This document shows, one piece after another, positions 37,033 through 47,482 of a stretch of 64,000 nucleotides of DNA. Each line of letters starts with the position of its first letter. Positions within the stretch are counted from its first letter, which is position 1. The stretch spans positions 1 through 64,000 of the forward strand of contig JAFMFB010000003.1 of assembly GCA_017856435.1 (NCBI GenBank), given 5' to 3'. A model generated the notes under the pieces. The model worked only from the letters and a program-made list of their open reading frames with translations, was not told the origin of the DNA and did not search any database. This stretch comes from Burkholderiaceae bacterium (GTDB taxonomy: Bacteria; Pseudomonadota; Gammaproteobacteria; Burkholderiales; Burkholderiaceae_C). The position numbers and the translations under genes were made by a program.

Positions 37033-37802
37033 GCCGGATTATCGATATCGATAAATTCGTGTTCCAACCCAAACCGTGCGGCCATATGTGCCGCCACAGC
37101 GGGTGCCCCGAAGCGTTCGCTGGCATGATGACCGCAGGCAATGTAGGCAACCCCGCACTCGCGAGCATAATGCGCCTGCGGTTCGGAGATTTCGCCTGTC
37201 AAAAAGGCGTCTGCGCCAACTGCAATTGCAGATTCGAAATAGGATTGGGCGCCACCCGTGCACCAGGCTATGCGCCGCAATGGCCGTTTCATGTCGTGTG
37301 CAGCCACCGACAAAGCTGTTCGCCCAAGCCGAGCCGTCACATAATCAGCCAATTGAGCTGCATTGTCAAAAGCCGCACCATCCTGTCGCTCACCAAGAAA
37401 GCCCAGATTCTGCTCGCCAAATCGACTCAGGGTTCTTAACGCCAGCCGGGCAGCCAGTTGCGCGTTGTTTCCAAATTGGGGATGGCCGTCCAGGGGTAAG
37501 TGGTAGGCAATCAGGTTCACATCATTGGCCAGCAGCAATCCAAGCCGCTGCCTCAACCAGCCCGTCACCCGGCCATCCTGCCCGCGCCAGAACAAGCCAT
37601 GGTGAACAAAAATCGTGTCAGCCTCAGCCGCTATGGCGGCCTCGATCAGTGCCCTGCTGGCAGTGACGCCTGAGACGATTTTTCTAAGCTGCGGTCGCCC
37701 CTCGACCTGCAGCCCGTTAGGGCCGTAGTCACGATAAAGCCCGGGCTCGAGCAGTTCATCCAAAGCCGAAATCAGTTGATGTCGATCGATCATGCCACTC
37801 AT
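37029..37802 (-). CDS. Nif3-like dinuclear metal centre protein
   Basis: A 257-residue Nif3/YbgI family protein with a toroidal hexamer fold and a two-metal site. GLYRDYGPNGLQVEGRPQLR, VHHGLFW and YHLPLDGHPQFGNNAQLA are typical, as is CGHHASERFG near the C-terminus. YbgI-type proteins have been linked to GTP cyclohydrolase-like or other hydrolase roles, but the function is unsettled. ATGA overlaps occur at both ends, coupling it to its neighbours. Confidence 0.9.
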   Translation of the reverse strand: MSGMIDRHQLISALDELLEPGLYRDYGPNGLQVEGRPQLRKIVSGVTASRALIEAAIAAEADTIFVHHGLFWRGQDGRVTGWLRQRLGLLLANDVNLIAYHLPLDGHPQFGNNAQLAARLALRTLSRFGEQNLGFLGERQDGAAFDNAAQLADYVTARLGRTALSVAAHDMKRPLRRIAWCTGGAQSYFESAIAVGADAFLTGEISEPQAHYARECGVAYIACGHHASERFGAPAVAAHMAARFGLEHEFIDIDNPA

Positions 37803-38188
37803 TGTCCTTCAGCTCTGGGTGAATTCTTGGAGTCAGCCTCTGGCTCGGCTTGGATCTTAAAACTGCAGTCACACCCGACCCCAGCCGCGATCCAACGAAC
37901 TGCGCGCCAATCCAGCAGCGCACTCCATAGCGGCAAAGTCCAGTTCAGCCATCGCGGCAAGGCCTGCTGCAACACTTCCTTTTGGGCCACCAGCACCCCG
38001 CAGCGGTAACTCTGGAGCATTTCATCCCATCTCAGCGCTTCACAGGCGCCCCTGCGGCGACCCGAGATGACGATGCCGACCGGGCAGGGTTCGCTGAGAC
38101 AGCATACACCGCATCCATTGCAAGGGGCGCCCCATTCAGGTTTGGCGGGCGCCTTGGCATGAATACTGATTAGCGAGATTGATTTCAC
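37799..38188 (-). CDS. Cys-rich YkgJ-like metal-cluster protein
   Basis: A 129-residue protein with nine cysteines, including GAPCNGCGVCC and SEPCPVG near the N-terminus and GACEALRWDE. The spacing resembles YkgJ/CxxCxxCC proteins predicted to bind zinc or an Fe-S cluster. The frame begins at a GTG (38188); no ATG precedes the Cys motif. There is a Trp-rich central stretch. It is first of a coupled three-gene unit with nif3 and pdxA. Function unknown. Confidence 0.7.
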   Translation of the reverse strand: MKSISLISIHAKAPAKPEWGAPCNGCGVCCLSEPCPVGIVISGRRRGACEALRWDEMLQSYRCGVLVAQKEVLQQALPRWLNWTLPLWSALLDWRAVRWIAAGVGCDCSFKIQAEPEADSKNSPRAEGQ

Positions 38189-38212
38189 CTGGCCGGACCC
38201 TACAATTTCGTC

Positions 38213-39352
38213 ATGAACCGAATTTGGCTTTTATTTTCCCAGTCTGTCACCGTTTTATTGGCAGTGTATTTTGTCGTATTGACGCTCAAACCAGCTTGGC
38301 TGGGGCGCGCCAGTGGTTCGATCACCGTGCTGGAAGCCCCAGTGAACAAATCGACGACCGAGCCTCCTCCCCTGGCAAGCTTTCGTACTGCGGCCCAGAA
38401 GGCCTCGGCGGCCGTTGTCAGCATCAATACCAGCAAGGCGGCCCGTCGCAACCCAAACAGCAATGACCCCTGGTTTCGATTCTTTTTTGGCGATGGTACT
38501 GAACAGCCGCAGGTCGGCTTGGGAAGCGGCGTTATCGTCAGCGCCAATGGGTTGATTCTGACCAACTACCATGTGATCGAGGGCGCCGATGAAATTGAAG
38601 TGGTTCTCAATGACAACCGGCGGACCAGAGCCAAGCTGATCGGCAGCGATCCCGAGACCGATCTGGCCTTGCTTCAAATTGGCTTGGACAAACTGCCAGC
38701 CATCGTTCTTGGGCAAACCGACAAACTGCAGGTGGGTGACCCTGTGTTGGCGATCGGCAACCCCTTTGGCGTGGGCCAAACCGTGACCAGTGGCATTGTC
38801 AGCGCTCTGGGCCGTAGCCAACTGGGGATCAACACCTTTGAAAACTTCATCCAAACCGATGCTGCCATCAACCCAGGCAACTCAGGAGGGGCACTGGTAG
38901 ACACCGACGGCAATCTGCAAGGCATCAACACCGCCATCTACTCCCGTTCTGGCGGCAACATGGGCATAGGTTTTGCCATACCAATTTCCACGGCTCGGCA
39001 AGTCATGGAAAGTCTGGTCAAAGATGGCCGGGTCACGCGTGGCTGGATTGGGGTGGAGCCCAACAACCTCACGCCCGAGTTGATGCAAACATTTGGTATC
39101 AAGACCGAGCGTGGAGTACTCATTACCGGGGTTCTCAACAACGGTCCTGCGGCATTGGCGGGTCTGCGCCCGGGCGACGTGATCACTGCCATTGAGGGCC
39201 AGCCAGTAGGGGCCGTGACAGAATTACTCGCAAAAGTGGCAGCCCTGCCCCCGGGCAAGTCAGCCCGCTTTGAAGTGCTGCGGGAAAGCCGGGGGACATC
39301 TCTGGACATTGTTCCAGGCGTCAGACCACGGCCCAGGCGCCCTGCGCAGTAG
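38213..39352 (+). CDS. Membrane-anchored HtrA/DegS-type serine protease
   Basis: A 379-residue S1C protease. One N-terminal membrane segment lies at about 8-28. The trypsin-like domain at about 75-250 has TNYHVIEGA (His), ETDLALLQI (Asp) and NPGNSGGALVDTDG (Ser). A single PDZ domain follows at about 270-365 (GVLNNGPAALAGLRPGDVI). One anchor and one PDZ are the DegS layout, but rseA/rseB-like genes are not nearby, so DegS function is only inferred. It is divergent from the Cys-rich gene by 24 bp and convergent with tatC. Confidence 0.88.
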   Translation: MNRIWLLFSQSVTVLLAVYFVVLTLKPAWLGRASGSITVLEAPVNKSTTEPPPLASFRTAAQKASAAVVSINTSKAARRNPNSNDPWFRFFFGDGTEQPQVGLGSGVIVSANGLILTNYHVIEGADEIEVVLNDNRRTRAKLIGSDPETDLALLQIGLDKLPAIVLGQTDKLQVGDPVLAIGNPFGVGQTVTSGIVSALGRSQLGINTFENFIQTDAAINPGNSGGALVDTDGNLQGINTAIYSRSGGNMGIGFAIPISTARQVMESLVKDGRVTRGWIGVEPNNLTPELMQTFGIKTERGVLITGVLNNGPAALAGLRPGDVITAIEGQPVGAVTELLAKVAALPPGKSARFEVLRESRGTSLDIVPGVRPRPRRPAQ

Positions 39353-39378
39353 CCTGCTGCAGACTGACCCCTGAACCC

Positions 39379-40173
39379 TTACGGTGAAGAAGTGGTTTCT
39401 TCGTCGCTCTGGGGCATTTGAGTCTGCTTGATGAACAGCTGGGCGGCCCACAAACCAAGCTCGTAGAGCAAACACATGGGTATGGCCAAGGCCAGTTGGG
39501 ACACCACATCCGGAGGGGTCACGATGGCAGCAATGACAAAGGCCAGAACAATGAAATATCCCCGGAAGTCCTTTAGCTTTTGGATGCCGACCACGCCCAT
39601 ACGCGCCAACACCACAACAACGACTGGCACCTCGAACGCCAACCCAAAGGCAAGGAACATGGTCAATACAAAGCTCAGGTAGGCCTCAATGTCAGGCGCC
39701 GCCGTAATACTCTTCGGTGCAAAGCTTTGAATAAATGAAAAGACCTGGCCAAAAACAAAAAAGTAGCAGAAGGCCACCCCGACAAAAAACAGCACCGTGC
39801 TGGAGATCACCAGAGGCAATACCAGTTTTTTTTCATTGCTGTACAGGCCGGGCGCTACGAAAGCCCACGCCTGGTGAAGAATCACCGGCAAGGCCAGCAG
39901 GAAGGACGCCATGAGCAAAATTTTCAGAGGCACCATAAAAGGGGAGATCACAGAGGTCGCGATCAGGGTTGCCCCCTTGGGAAGGTGCGCCACCAGGGGT
40001 GCCGCCAGCAGGTCGTAGAGGGCGCCCGGGCCAGGATAAAGAGCCAGCAGGGCCGCCATCACCCCCATGGCGGCCAAGGCTTTAAGCAAGCGGTCCCGCA
40101 ACTCCATCAAATGCTGCACAAAGGGCTGCTCGGTGCCTGCGAGTTCGTCTTCTTTGGATTGAGGATCTGCCAT
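39379..40173 (-). CDS. tatC: Sec-independent protein translocase TatC
   Basis: A 264-residue polytopic receptor for twin-arginine signal peptides with six membrane segments. FVQHLMELRDRLLKAL is the cytosolic N-terminus, which carries the conserved E-L-R; SPFMVPLKI, PVILHQAWAFVAPGLY and GLAFEVPV (with the conserved Glu) are family motifs. It is last in tatABC and 47 bp after tatB. Confidence 0.96.
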   Translation of the reverse strand: MADPQSKEDELAGTEQPFVQHLMELRDRLLKALAAMGVMAALLALYPGPGALYDLLAAPLVAHLPKGATLIATSVISPFMVPLKILLMASFLLALPVILHQAWAFVAPGLYSNEKKLVLPLVISSTVLFFVGVAFCYFFVFGQVFSFIQSFAPKSITAAPDIEAYLSFVLTMFLAFGLAFEVPVVVVVLARMGVVGIQKLKDFRGYFIVLAFVIAAIVTPPDVVSQLALAIPMCLLYELGLWAAQLFIKQTQMPQSDEETTSSP

Positions 40174-40220
40174 GCGATGTTTGTCCGGCCGCAGGTCAGT
40201 GCCTGGGCGACCAGCTGAAA

Positions 40221-40688
40221 TCAGTTAATTTTTTGGGGCCTGAAACGCGCCACACGGGCAGCGCCTGAAAGCGCACGTGTACGCACACCCTGACGGGCTT
40301 TGTACCAACTAGGGGTCGCCCCACGCTTGAGTCGCCAGTTTTTTTTGGGATGCTGGTATTCGGGATGGCTGATCAAGGGGGTGTCCGTATGAGAATTCGT
40401 GTCAAGCCCAGCGGTTGCCTCAGCCCAGCTTTGTTCGAAATCGGCGGTCGTGGTCTGAATCGAGCTCTCAACATCTTTGGCCGCGCCCTCCACAGAATCT
40501 TTCATCTTTTTCAGTTCATCAAGCTCCATCGAGCGATTGACTTCAGCCTTCACATCGGACACATAACGCTGCGCCTTGCCCAACAAGGTGCCCATGGTGC
40601 GCGCCACACGGGGCAGTTTTTCCGGCCCGATGACAATCAGGGCCACTGCGCCAATCAGCGCCATCTTGGATATCCCGAGGTCGATCAT
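40221..40688 (-). CDS. tatB: Sec-independent protein translocase TatB
   Basis: A 155-residue single-span protein. [30 protein letters not shown] includes the membrane helix, the hinge GPEKLP and the amphipathic helix, followed by a charged helix and a low-complexity tail. The start at 40688 is set by homology; a longer open frame exists upstream. The basic C-terminal region ([15 protein letters not shown]) is longer than in E. coli but common in the order. Confidence 0.94.
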   Translation of the reverse strand: MIDLGISKMALIGAVALIVIGPEKLPRVARTMGTLLGKAQRYVSDVKAEVNRSMELDELKKMKDSVEGAAKDVESSIQTTTADFEQSWAEATAGLDTNSHTDTPLISHPEYQHPKKNWRLKRGATPSWYKARQGVRTRALSGAARVARFRPQKIN

Positions 40689-40704
40689 GTCAGCCCCAAA
40701 GTCA

Positions 40705-40950
40705 TCAGGACTTGGTCTTGGCTTCGACGTCGATCGTTGTCTTATCGTTGGACGTTGCGACAGTGTTGGTGACCTGAGCAGCGGGAGCGGCTGGTTTTTC
40801 CTCACCCGATGTGCCATCCTTCATGCCGTCCTTGAATCCCTTGACTGCGCCGCCAAGATCACTACCGAGGTTTTTGAGCTTCTTGGTGCCAAAAACCATA
40901 ACCACGATCAGCAGAACAATCAGCCAATGCCAAATAGAAAACGAACCCAT
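40705..40950 (-). CDS. tatA: Sec-independent protein translocase TatA
   Basis: An 81-residue pore-forming protein. [20 protein letters not shown] is the membrane helix, [20 protein letters not shown] the hinge and amphipathic helix, followed by an Ala/Pro/Thr tail. A good AAGGAG is upstream. It starts tatABC and lies 66 bp after the HIT gene. Confidence 0.97.
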   Translation of the reverse strand: MGSFSIWHWLIVLLIVVMVFGTKKLKNLGSDLGGAVKGFKDGMKDGTSGEEKPAAPAAQVTNTVATSNDKTTIDVEAKTKS

Positions 40951-41016
40951 AGCTAACTCCTTACGAATCTGATCATTCTAATCCTGATGCCCCAATCCCC
41001 AGGTAAAAGCATGAAA

Positions 41017-41388
41017 TCAGCCTTTTTTCCAGGGGCGCGGCCCACCAATCACATGCACATGCAGATGGTGGACTTCCTGGCCACCATCCTCACCGGTATT
41101 GCAGACAATCCTGAATCCCCCCTCGGGGTAAGGCCGGCACCCTTCCTGCAGGGCGAGTTTGGGCGCCAAGACCATCATGTGACCCAGCATGTGGGCATGC
41201 TCCGGCCCAGCTTGCGCCATGGAGGCGATATGCCGCTTCGGAACCATCAAAAAATGGACGGGCGCCCAAGGCTGGATGTCGTGAAACACAAAGACATGCT
41301 CATCCTCATGGATTCTTTTTGACGGGATCTGACCGGCAATGATCTTGCAAAAAATGCAATCCGGGTGATGGTGTGCGCTATCGCTCAT
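41017..41388 (-). CDS. HIT-family nucleotide hydrolase (HINT type)
   Basis: A 123-residue protein. CIFCKIIAGQIPSKRIHEDE is the N-terminal signature, and the HIT motif is HHLHVHVIGG with the nucleophilic His. HINT proteins remove AMP from phosphoramidate-linked amines. The start at 41388 overlaps the upstream gene by ATGA. The hisE-HIT-tatA order is common in this group. Confidence 0.93.
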   Translation of the reverse strand: MSDSAHHHPDCIFCKIIAGQIPSKRIHEDEHVFVFHDIQPWAPVHFLMVPKRHIASMAQAGPEHAHMLGHMMVLAPKLALQEGCRPYPEGGFRIVCNTGEDGGQEVHHLHVHVIGGPRPWKKG

Positions 41389-41762
41389 GCTGAATTCTCC
41401 ATAGGTAGGCCCTTGTTCATGTTCACCATGCCACGTACGATTCGATACAGGAACCAGACCGAGATCGCCAGCCAGGCAATCCAGCCCGGCAGAAGAAAGA
41501 AAAACCACAGCGGCAACGTCAGCAAGTAGAACAAGGCAGCCAACAGGACTGTCTTGATGCGCCATGAAAAATGGGAGGCATGCCAGCTTTCTTGTGCATC
41601 CTCACGCTTGACCAGGTCGATGATGAGCGCCACCACCAGCAAGACAGGGCTGATCTGACCACCGGGCACCAGGGCACCCACCGCCACGATCAGGTGCAAA
41701 ACATAACTGACCGTCCCGATCGTGGTCAGGGATTGCTGTCTTTCAAGCTCGCTCTGACTCAC
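41385..41762 (-). CDS. DUF4870-like small membrane protein
   Basis: A 125-residue protein with about three hydrophobic segments ([57 protein letters not shown]). [19 protein letters not shown] resembles the loop found in DUF4870-like proteins. Function unknown. It is coupled by ATGA overlaps to hisE and the HIT gene. Confidence 0.75.
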   Translation of the reverse strand: MSQSELERQQSLTTIGTVSYVLHLIVAVGALVPGGQISPVLLVVALIIDLVKREDAQESWHASHFSWRIKTVLLAALFYLLTLPLWFFFLLPGWIAWLAISVWFLYRIVRGMVNMNKGLPMENSA

Positions 41763-42154
41763 GACTCTTCACTCTTGCGGGCCTGTGACTTGCGCAATGC
41801 CTTTTCTTCAATGCCACTGATGCCTTCACGCCTGGCCAGCTCTGCCAGCACATCGCCCGGCTTGAGGCCATAGTGGGCCAATGCAATCAGGCAATGGAAC
41901 CAGAGGTCGGCCATTTCATAAACGATCTTGGATCGGTCGGCACCCTGCTCAGCGTCTTTAGCGGCGAGAACAACCTCAGTGGCCTCTTCGCCGATCTTCT
42001 TCAAAAAGGCGTCCGGCCCTTTGTGCAGCAGTCGGGCGATATAGCTTTTTTCCGGGTCGCCTCCATGCGCCGGCCGCCTGCTTTCGACCACGGCAGCAAG
42101 ACGGTTCAGGGTGTCAGCGGAATTGGCTTCTAGGTCAGACATGCTGCTATTCAC
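41759..42154 (-). CDS. hisE: Phosphoribosyl-ATP pyrophosphatase
   Basis: A 131-residue MazG-like enzyme for step 2 of histidine synthesis. [20 protein letters not shown] and [18 protein letters not shown] carry the metal-binding Glu and Asp residues. ATG at 42154 overlaps the hisI stop; MSDLEAN at 42142 is another possible start. hisE and hisI are separate genes rather than fused as in E. coli. Confidence 0.95.
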   Translation of the reverse strand: MNSSMSDLEANSADTLNRLAAVVESRRPAHGGDPEKSYIARLLHKGPDAFLKKIGEEATEVVLAAKDAEQGADRSKIVYEMADLWFHCLIALAHYGLKPGDVLAELARREGISGIEEKALRKSQARKSEES

Positions 42155-42540
42155 TTGTAGATGGACTCAGGGTCTTTCAGGACGGGATCAACTGCCCTCC
42201 AGTTGCCGTTCTCAAGGACATTGTAAAAACAACTGTGACGGCCGGTATGGCAGGCAATGCCAGGGTCATGACCGGTCTGGGTGACCTGCAGCAAGAGAAC
42301 ATCGTTATCACAGTCCATCCGGATCTCATGAACCGTCTGAACATGACCAGACTCCTCACCCTTGAACCACAGACGGCCACGGGAACGGCTGTAATAGACG
42401 GCCCGCTTCAATTCAACCGTCTTTTGCAGGGCCTCACGGTTCATCCAGGCAAACATCAGCACATGATTGCTGCCGACCTCCTGCGCAATGACAGGAACCA
42501 AGCCCTGCTTATCCCATTTGATTTCATCAAGCCAATTCAT
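42151..42540 (-). CDS. hisI: Phosphoribosyl-AMP cyclohydrolase
   Basis: A 129-residue zinc enzyme for step 3 of histidine synthesis. [33 protein letters not shown] and [11 protein letters not shown] precede the Cys motif [10 protein letters not shown]; these give the metal-binding residues. It is 30 bp after hisF. Confidence 0.96.
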   Translation of the reverse strand: MNWLDEIKWDKQGLVPVIAQEVGSNHVLMFAWMNREALQKTVELKRAVYYSRSRGRLWFKGEESGHVQTVHEIRMDCDNDVLLLQVTQTGHDPGIACHTGRHSCFYNVLENGNWRAVDPVLKDPESIYK

Positions 42541-42570
42541 GATTTGATTGTCGCGCGGTTTACTTCCGGC

Positions 42571-43362
42571 TCAAACTTGGGACTCGATGCGCACTGGAAC
42601 ACCGCACTCAGCCATTCGCTGCTTGGCTTGGGCGATGGTGTACTGCCCGTAATGAAAGATACTGGCCGCCAGAACCGCATCGGCACCACCAATCTTGATG
42701 CCATCGACCAGATGATCCAGATTGCCGACACCTCCCGAGGCAATGACCGGCACATTGACCGCATCACTTACAGCGCGAGTCAACTCCAAATCGAAGCCCG
42801 ATTGGGTGCCATCTCGGTCCATGCTGGTCAGCAATATTTCGCCCGCTCCATACTCAGCCATCTGCCGGGCCCATGCCACAGCATCGAGCCCGGTGTTTTT
42901 CCTTCCACCGTGACTGTAGACATCCCAGCCCCTGGCATTGTCAACTCCCGGTGTTTCATGCCTGCGCTTGGCATCGATGGCCACGACAATGCATTGGGAG
43001 CCATATTTTGTGGAGGCTTCCTGAATGACGCGGGGATTGGCAATCGCGGCAGAATTGAAACTGGTTTTGTCAGCCCCGGCATTGAGCAGGCGTCGTACAT
43101 CGTCTACCGTACGCACACCCCCCCCCACAGTCAAGGGGATAAAGACTTGGGCAGCCACCGCCTCAATAATGTGCAAAATCAGATCCCGGTCGTCGCTGGT
43201 TGCCGTTATGTCCAGAAAGGTCAGCTCATCGGCACCTTGCTCGTTGTAGCGAGCAGCAATTTCGACCGGATCCCCAGCATCACGCAGTTCAACAAAGTTC
43301 ACCCCCTTGACAACACGGCCACCGGTGACATCAAGGCAGGGAATGATTCGTTTGGCAAGCAT
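42571..43362 (-). CDS. hisF: Imidazole glycerol phosphate synthase cyclase subunit
   Basis: A 263-residue TIM barrel that pairs with HisH. The N-terminus [19 protein letters not shown] has the catalytic Asp, DADAISRQ-type phosphate sites are replaced by the usual SGGVG and LTSMDRDGT with the second Asp. Its gene is separated from hisA by an embedded mutarotase gene. Confidence 0.97.
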   Translation of the reverse strand: MLAKRIIPCLDVTGGRVVKGVNFVELRDAGDPVEIAARYNEQGADELTFLDITATSDDRDLILHIIEAVAAQVFIPLTVGGGVRTVDDVRRLLNAGADKTSFNSAAIANPRVIQEASTKYGSQCIVVAIDAKRRHETPGVDNARGWDVYSHGGRKNTGLDAVAWARQMAEYGAGEILLTSMDRDGTQSGFDLELTRAVSDAVNVPVIASGGVGNLDHLVDGIKIGGADAVLAASIFHYGQYTIAQAKQRMAECGVPVRIESQV

Positions 43363-43388
43363 GGGCTGGATTGTAGAGAACCGTCATG

Positions 43389-44285
43389 TCACAAGACACG
43401 AAGACGCTGCCATCCCTGCCAGGTCTGACCTCCCGCCAACGCAATGGACGTCAATACCTGGGCAGCCTCCACGCACAGCATCTGTTTCCAGCCATCGGCG
43501 GTCATGTCTGGCAGGCTGGCACATCGCACAGAACCGGGATTCCAGACCACAGTGTGCGCCAGGCTTTGACTTTGCTCGATCTGCAAGCGACGCTCGCCAT
43601 CAAGAAGTTGCAGTGGCTTGGCTGAAGCCTCAAAGACCCGGTCAAATTCGCCCTCAAAGTAGAGGGTGGATGGACCGTATTCATGACAGTCCCTGACCGC
43701 ATCCCATACGGGTTGGCCTTCCAATCCCAAGAGTCGGGTGGCGCCAATATCGTCGACCCGCAAATAGGTGTGCAGCGCGCCGGTAAAGGTCAGGGCGGTC
43801 GTGCCAGCATTACGCAGGCTCAACTTCAGTTGCAAGGTTGAGGGCTGCAGTTGCACCGTCAGGATCAATTCAAATGCCTGGTCCCAGTAGCTTCGCGTCT
43901 CTGGGCTGGTTTCAATCCGCAAACTCAAACAAGTCCATTCATCCTCCAGGTAGGCAAGTTGATGCGTTTGCTGCTGTTGATATGGATGCAGGTACGGGTG
44001 CCACCGCAAATTGCGAGCAAAGCCGTGTTTGGGCAGAGGGCCGCGCTGGTTGAATTGGGGGAAACAGATGGGCACACCACCCCGAATTGCACTGTGACCA
44101 TCAAAGGTGCTTTTCGGACTTAGATAAAGCTGCTCTTGACCGGCACTGACCCAGGACAGCACATGAGCCCCATGCAGAGCGACCAGAACATGATCACCAC
44201 AAGCGTGCTGCAGTTTCAGGCAAGGCTGGCCCTGAAACAGAAGCTGCTCAACCGTCAGGGCTTCAGGGGTTGATTTCGTCAGCAC
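43389..44285 (-). CDS. D-hexose-6-phosphate mutarotase (YeaD type)
   Basis: A protein of about 298 residues of the aldose 1-epimerase superfamily. [43 protein letters not shown] (His) and the later [11 protein letters not shown] (Glu) are the recognition elements. It interconverts hexose-6-phosphate anomers. The start is uncertain: GTG at 44285 overlaps the hisA 3' end by 23 bp, while an ATG at 44336 would overlap by 74 bp. It is embedded between hisA and hisF on the same strand, which is unusual for the his operon. Confidence 0.82.
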   Translation of the reverse strand: MLTKSTPEALTVEQLLFQGQPCLKLQHACGDHVLVALHGAHVLSWVSAGQEQLYLSPKSTFDGHSAIRGGVPICFPQFNQRGPLPKHGFARNLRWHPYLHPYQQQQTHQLAYLEDEWTCLSLRIETSPETRSYWDQAFELILTVQLQPSTLQLKLSLRNAGTTALTFTGALHTYLRVDDIGATRLLGLEGQPVWDAVRDCHEYGPSTLYFEGEFDRVFEASAKPLQLLDGERRLQIEQSQSLAHTVVWNPGSVRCASLPDMTADGWKQMLCVEAAQVLTSIALAGGQTWQGWQRLRVL

Positions 44286-45003
44286 GGATCTGCGCAGACT
44301 CGAAATCGAGGTCGCCAGTGTAGATGGCTCGCCCACAAATCACACCCTCGACCCCCTCATCCTCCACCTCGCAGAGGGCTTCGATATCCTCGATACCCTT
44401 GAGGCCCCCAGAAGCTATGACCGGGATGCTCAGAGCTTGCGCCAATTTGACGGTCGCCTCGATATTGATGCCGGCAAGCATGCCGTCACGGCCAATGTCG
44501 GTGTAGATAATGGATTCAACGCCATAGTCTTCAAATTTCTTGCCAAGGTCAACCACATCATGCTTGGTCAGCTTGCTCCAACCGTCGGTGGCGACCTTGC
44601 CATCCTTGGCATCGAGTCCGACGATGATATGTCCGCCAAAGGCAGTACAGGCATCCTGCAGGAAACCCGGGTTCTTGACCGCCGCCGTCCCGATGATGAC
44701 GTAGCGCAGGCCGGCATCTAGGTACCGCTCAATAGTGTCCAGGTCGCGAATACCCCCGCCAAGTTGAACGTCCACTTCGCTGCCAACTTCCTTGAGGATG
44801 GCGCGGATAGCCTGTTCGTTCTTGGGATGCCCGGCAAATGCGCCGTTGAGGTCAACCAAATGCAAGCGGCGAGCTCCTTTCTTGACCCATGACCGGGCCA
44901 TGACGGCTGGGTTTTCGCCAAAGACAGTGGTTTGATCCATATCGCCTTGCTTGAGGCGAACACATTGGCCGTCTTTCAGATCAATGGCAGGAATGAGCAA
45001 CAT
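44263..45003 (-). CDS. hisA: ProFAR isomerase (step 4 of histidine synthesis)
   Basis: A 246-residue TIM barrel. [20 protein letters not shown] has the N-terminal catalytic Asp, [19 protein letters not shown] and [10 protein letters not shown] the second Asp, and [13 protein letters not shown] a phosphate site. The 3' end overlaps the mutarotase start. The gap to hisH is 54 bp. Confidence 0.97.
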   Translation of the reverse strand: MLLIPAIDLKDGQCVRLKQGDMDQTTVFGENPAVMARSWVKKGARRLHLVDLNGAFAGHPKNEQAIRAILKEVGSEVDVQLGGGIRDLDTIERYLDAGLRYVIIGTAAVKNPGFLQDACTAFGGHIIVGLDAKDGKVATDGWSKLTKHDVVDLGKKFEDYGVESIIYTDIGRDGMLAGINIEATVKLAQALSIPVIASGGLKGIEDIEALCEVEDEGVEGVICGRAIYTGDLDFESAQIRADEINP

Positions 45004-45057
45004 GATGCAAGTGAAAAGAGTTTGTACCGTTCAACGTCGGGAAGGGATAGACGCAAG

Positions 45058-45729
45058 TCAGGGATTCCAATGGAGGAAATTGCGATAAAGGGCCAAGCCG
45101 TGGGCAGCACTTTTTTCCGGGTGAAATTGTGTGGCGAAAATATTATCCCGTGCAACTGCGGATGTGAAGCGGCCGCCATACTCCGTCTCGCCCACGCTGT
45201 GGCGCATATCAGACGGTTGAGCATAAAAACTGTGCACAAAATAAAACCAGCTGCCGTCGGGCACCTCTCCCCAGACGGGGTGTCGCCCAAGTCCATGATT
45301 GACTTGCCAGACCTGATTCCAACCCATCTGCGGGACTTTATAGCGGCTGCCATCGGGCTGCAACTGGCCAGCCAGATCAAATCGTGTGACTTCACCCGGG
45401 ATCAGTCCCAACGCAGGGGTGTCGCCCTCGGCACTGTGGTCAAGCATCATCTGCATACCGATACAGACCCCAAACAGGGGCTTGCTCAAGGCCGCTTCCA
45501 TCACAGCCTCTTTCAGACCCGATTCACGCAATTCACGCATGCAATCTGGCATGGCCCCCTGTCCGGGCAAAACCAGCCTGTCGCAGGCCAACACTTGCTC
45601 AGGCTCGGAGGTGATGATCACCTGCCAATCCGTGCCCCGGGCAGCCGCCTTCACCGCCTGCGAAACCGATCGCAAATTACCCATGCCATAGTCAACCACG
45701 GCCAAAGTTTTAGCACCCACCAGTGACAT
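45058..45729 (-). CDS. hisH: Imidazole glycerol phosphate synthase glutaminase subunit
   Basis: A 223-residue class I glutamine amidotransferase. [16 protein letters not shown] is the start, [15 protein letters not shown] bears the nucleophilic Cys, and TQFHPEKSA holds the His and Glu of the triad. It feeds ammonia to HisF. Gap to hisB is 5 bp. Confidence 0.96.
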   Translation of the reverse strand: MSLVGAKTLAVVDYGMGNLRSVSQAVKAAARGTDWQVIITSEPEQVLACDRLVLPGQGAMPDCMRELRESGLKEAVMEAALSKPLFGVCIGMQMMLDHSAEGDTPALGLIPGEVTRFDLAGQLQPDGSRYKVPQMGWNQVWQVNHGLGRHPVWGEVPDGSWFYFVHSFYAQPSDMRHSVGETEYGGRFTSAVARDNIFATQFHPEKSAAHGLALYRNFLHWNP

Positions 45730-45734
45730 ATCGC

Positions 45735-46331
45735 TCAGAGAGAACCTTTGGTCGAGGGGATGGCCGCTGGTGCCCGAGGATCGATTTCTAATGCAGCCCG
45801 CAGTGCACGGCCAAAGGCCTTGAACACAGTTTCGGCCTGATGGTGCGCATTTTCACCGCGCAGGTTGTCGATATGCAGGGTGACGAATGCATGATTGACA
45901 AAACCCTGAAAAAACTCAAAGGCCAACTGACTGTCAAAAGTGCCAATCATGCCGCTCTTGAAAGGCACATGCATGACCAATCCGGGGCGCCCAGAAAAAT
46001 CGATCACCACCCGCGAGAGCGCCTCATCCAGTGGCACATAGGCATGGCCATACCGTCGGATGCCCTTTCGCTCACCAACCGCCTTGGTCAAGGCTTGTCC
46101 GAACGTTATACCGACGTCCTCCACAGTGTGATGTCCATCGATGTGCAAATCACCCTGCGCCTGAACCTCCAGGTCAATCAGGCCATGGCGGGCAATCTGA
46201 TCCAGCATATGGTCAAAAAAGCCAATGCCAGTGCCCAGCCGAACCTGGCCGGTGCCATCCAGATTGAGTTTGACCGTAATCTTTGTTTCGGCGGTATTGC
46301 GGGTAACTTCTGCGGTACGTGGTGTGCTCAT
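45735..46331 (-). CDS. hisB: Imidazoleglycerol-phosphate dehydratase
   Basis: A 198-residue Mn-dependent dehydratase without the N-terminal phosphatase of E. coli His[33 protein letters not shown] and a second HHxxE-type site, [19 protein letters not shown], hold the metal ligands. It overlaps hisC by ATGA. Histidinol-phosphatase must be encoded elsewhere. Confidence 0.97.
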   Translation of the reverse strand: MSTPRTAEVTRNTAETKITVKLNLDGTGQVRLGTGIGFFDHMLDQIARHGLIDLEVQAQGDLHIDGHHTVEDVGITFGQALTKAVGERKGIRRYGHAYVPLDEALSRVVIDFSGRPGLVMHVPFKSGMIGTFDSQLAFEFFQGFVNHAFVTLHIDNLRGENAHHQAETVFKAFGRALRAALEIDPRAPAAIPSTKGSL

Positions 46332-47425
46332 AGCGACTCTCTCAGCGCGTCCAGCATGCGCTTATTTTCCTGTTGAGTGCCCACTGTCAGACGCAGGCAG
46401 TTGGCCAACAAGGGGTGCAGGCCAGACACATTTTTGACAAGGACACCGCGCGACTTCATGCCCTCAAAAGTGCGAGCCGCGTCGGGAACTCGTATGAGAA
46501 TCATGTTGGCTTCACTATTCCAGGCGCGCACCTTAGGCAGGGCAGCCAGTGCGACCAAAATGGTAGCACGCTGGGCCTTGATCTCAGTGGCCTGGGCCGC
46601 AAATATAGCCGCATGCTCCAGGGCAAAGAGGGCGCACTCATAGTTGAGCACACTGACGTTGTAAGGGGGTCTCACCTTGTCGATCTCTTCGATCAATGCC
46701 CGTGGGCCCATCATGTAGCCAACGCGCACACCAGCCAGGCCAAATTTCGACAGGGTCCGCATCAGCAAGACATTGCCAAAGGCTTGCGGCGCGGCGCGCA
46801 ATTTTGTCAACCAGCTGCGCGCGGCAAAGGGTTGATAGGCTTCATCCATAACCACCAGACCGCCTTGCTTGTCCACCTCGGCAATGATGCGTTCAATCAC
46901 GGCATCGTCCCACAGGTTGGCCGTTGGATTGTTGGGGTAGGCCAGAAAGGTAATACTGGGCCGGTGTTGTCTGATCGCCGACAACATGGCGGACTCATCC
47001 AACTCGAAGTCAGCCGTCAAGGGAACCCCATGAAATGGCAGGCCCTGCAGCTGGGCACTCATGGCATACATCACAAATCCCGGCACAGGGGCCAGAACCG
47101 ATGCTCCGGGTACCTTGCAGGCCATGGCCACCAAGGAAATCAGCTCGTCTGAGCCATTGCCAAGCATCAGCTTATAGCCGGCTGGCATACCGTCCTGCTC
47201 GGCCAGGGCATCACGCAAATCGTTCACCCGGGCATCCGGATAGCGGTTCAGGTCAAGATGCCCCAAGCGCTGCCCCAGCTTGTCTTGTAGGTCTGGCGGC
47301 AACCCGAACGGGTTTTCCATGGCGTCAAGCTTGACCAGTCCGGCTGATGGCTGTACGGCATAGGCGTGCATGCTTTGCACATCCTGACGAATCAGTTTTT
47401 TCAATTTCTGCGGCAAATCAGTCAT
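46328..47425 (-). CDS. hisC: Histidinol-phosphate aminotransferase
   Basis: A 365-residue PLP enzyme. [14 protein letters not shown] is the N-terminal LDANE-like motif, [13 protein letters not shown] and [15 protein letters not shown] bind the cofactor, and [17 protein letters not shown] holds the Schiff-base Lys. It lies 57 bp after hisD. Confidence 0.95.
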   Translation of the reverse strand: MTDLPQKLKKLIRQDVQSMHAYAVQPSAGLVKLDAMENPFGLPPDLQDKLGQRLGHLDLNRYPDARVNDLRDALAEQDGMPAGYKLMLGNGSDELISLVAMACKVPGASVLAPVPGFVMYAMSAQLQGLPFHGVPLTADFELDESAMLSAIRQHRPSITFLAYPNNPTANLWDDAVIERIIAEVDKQGGLVVMDEAYQPFAARSWLTKLRAAPQAFGNVLLMRTLSKFGLAGVRVGYMMGPRALIEEIDKVRPPYNVSVLNYECALFALEHAAIFAAQATEIKAQRATILVALAALPKVRAWNSEANMILIRVPDAARTFEGMKSRGVLVKNVSGLHPLLANCLRLTVGTQQENKRMLDALRESL

Positions 47426-47482
47426 GCCAATACCCTGATCGGTCAGTACAACCCGCAGATTGACAAAGCGAGATTTGATAAA

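Noticed and set aside
42235..43428. Open frame of 397 codons on the plus strand across hisI and hisF
   Set aside because: It is antisense to two conserved his genes and arises from codon bias in high-GC DNA.
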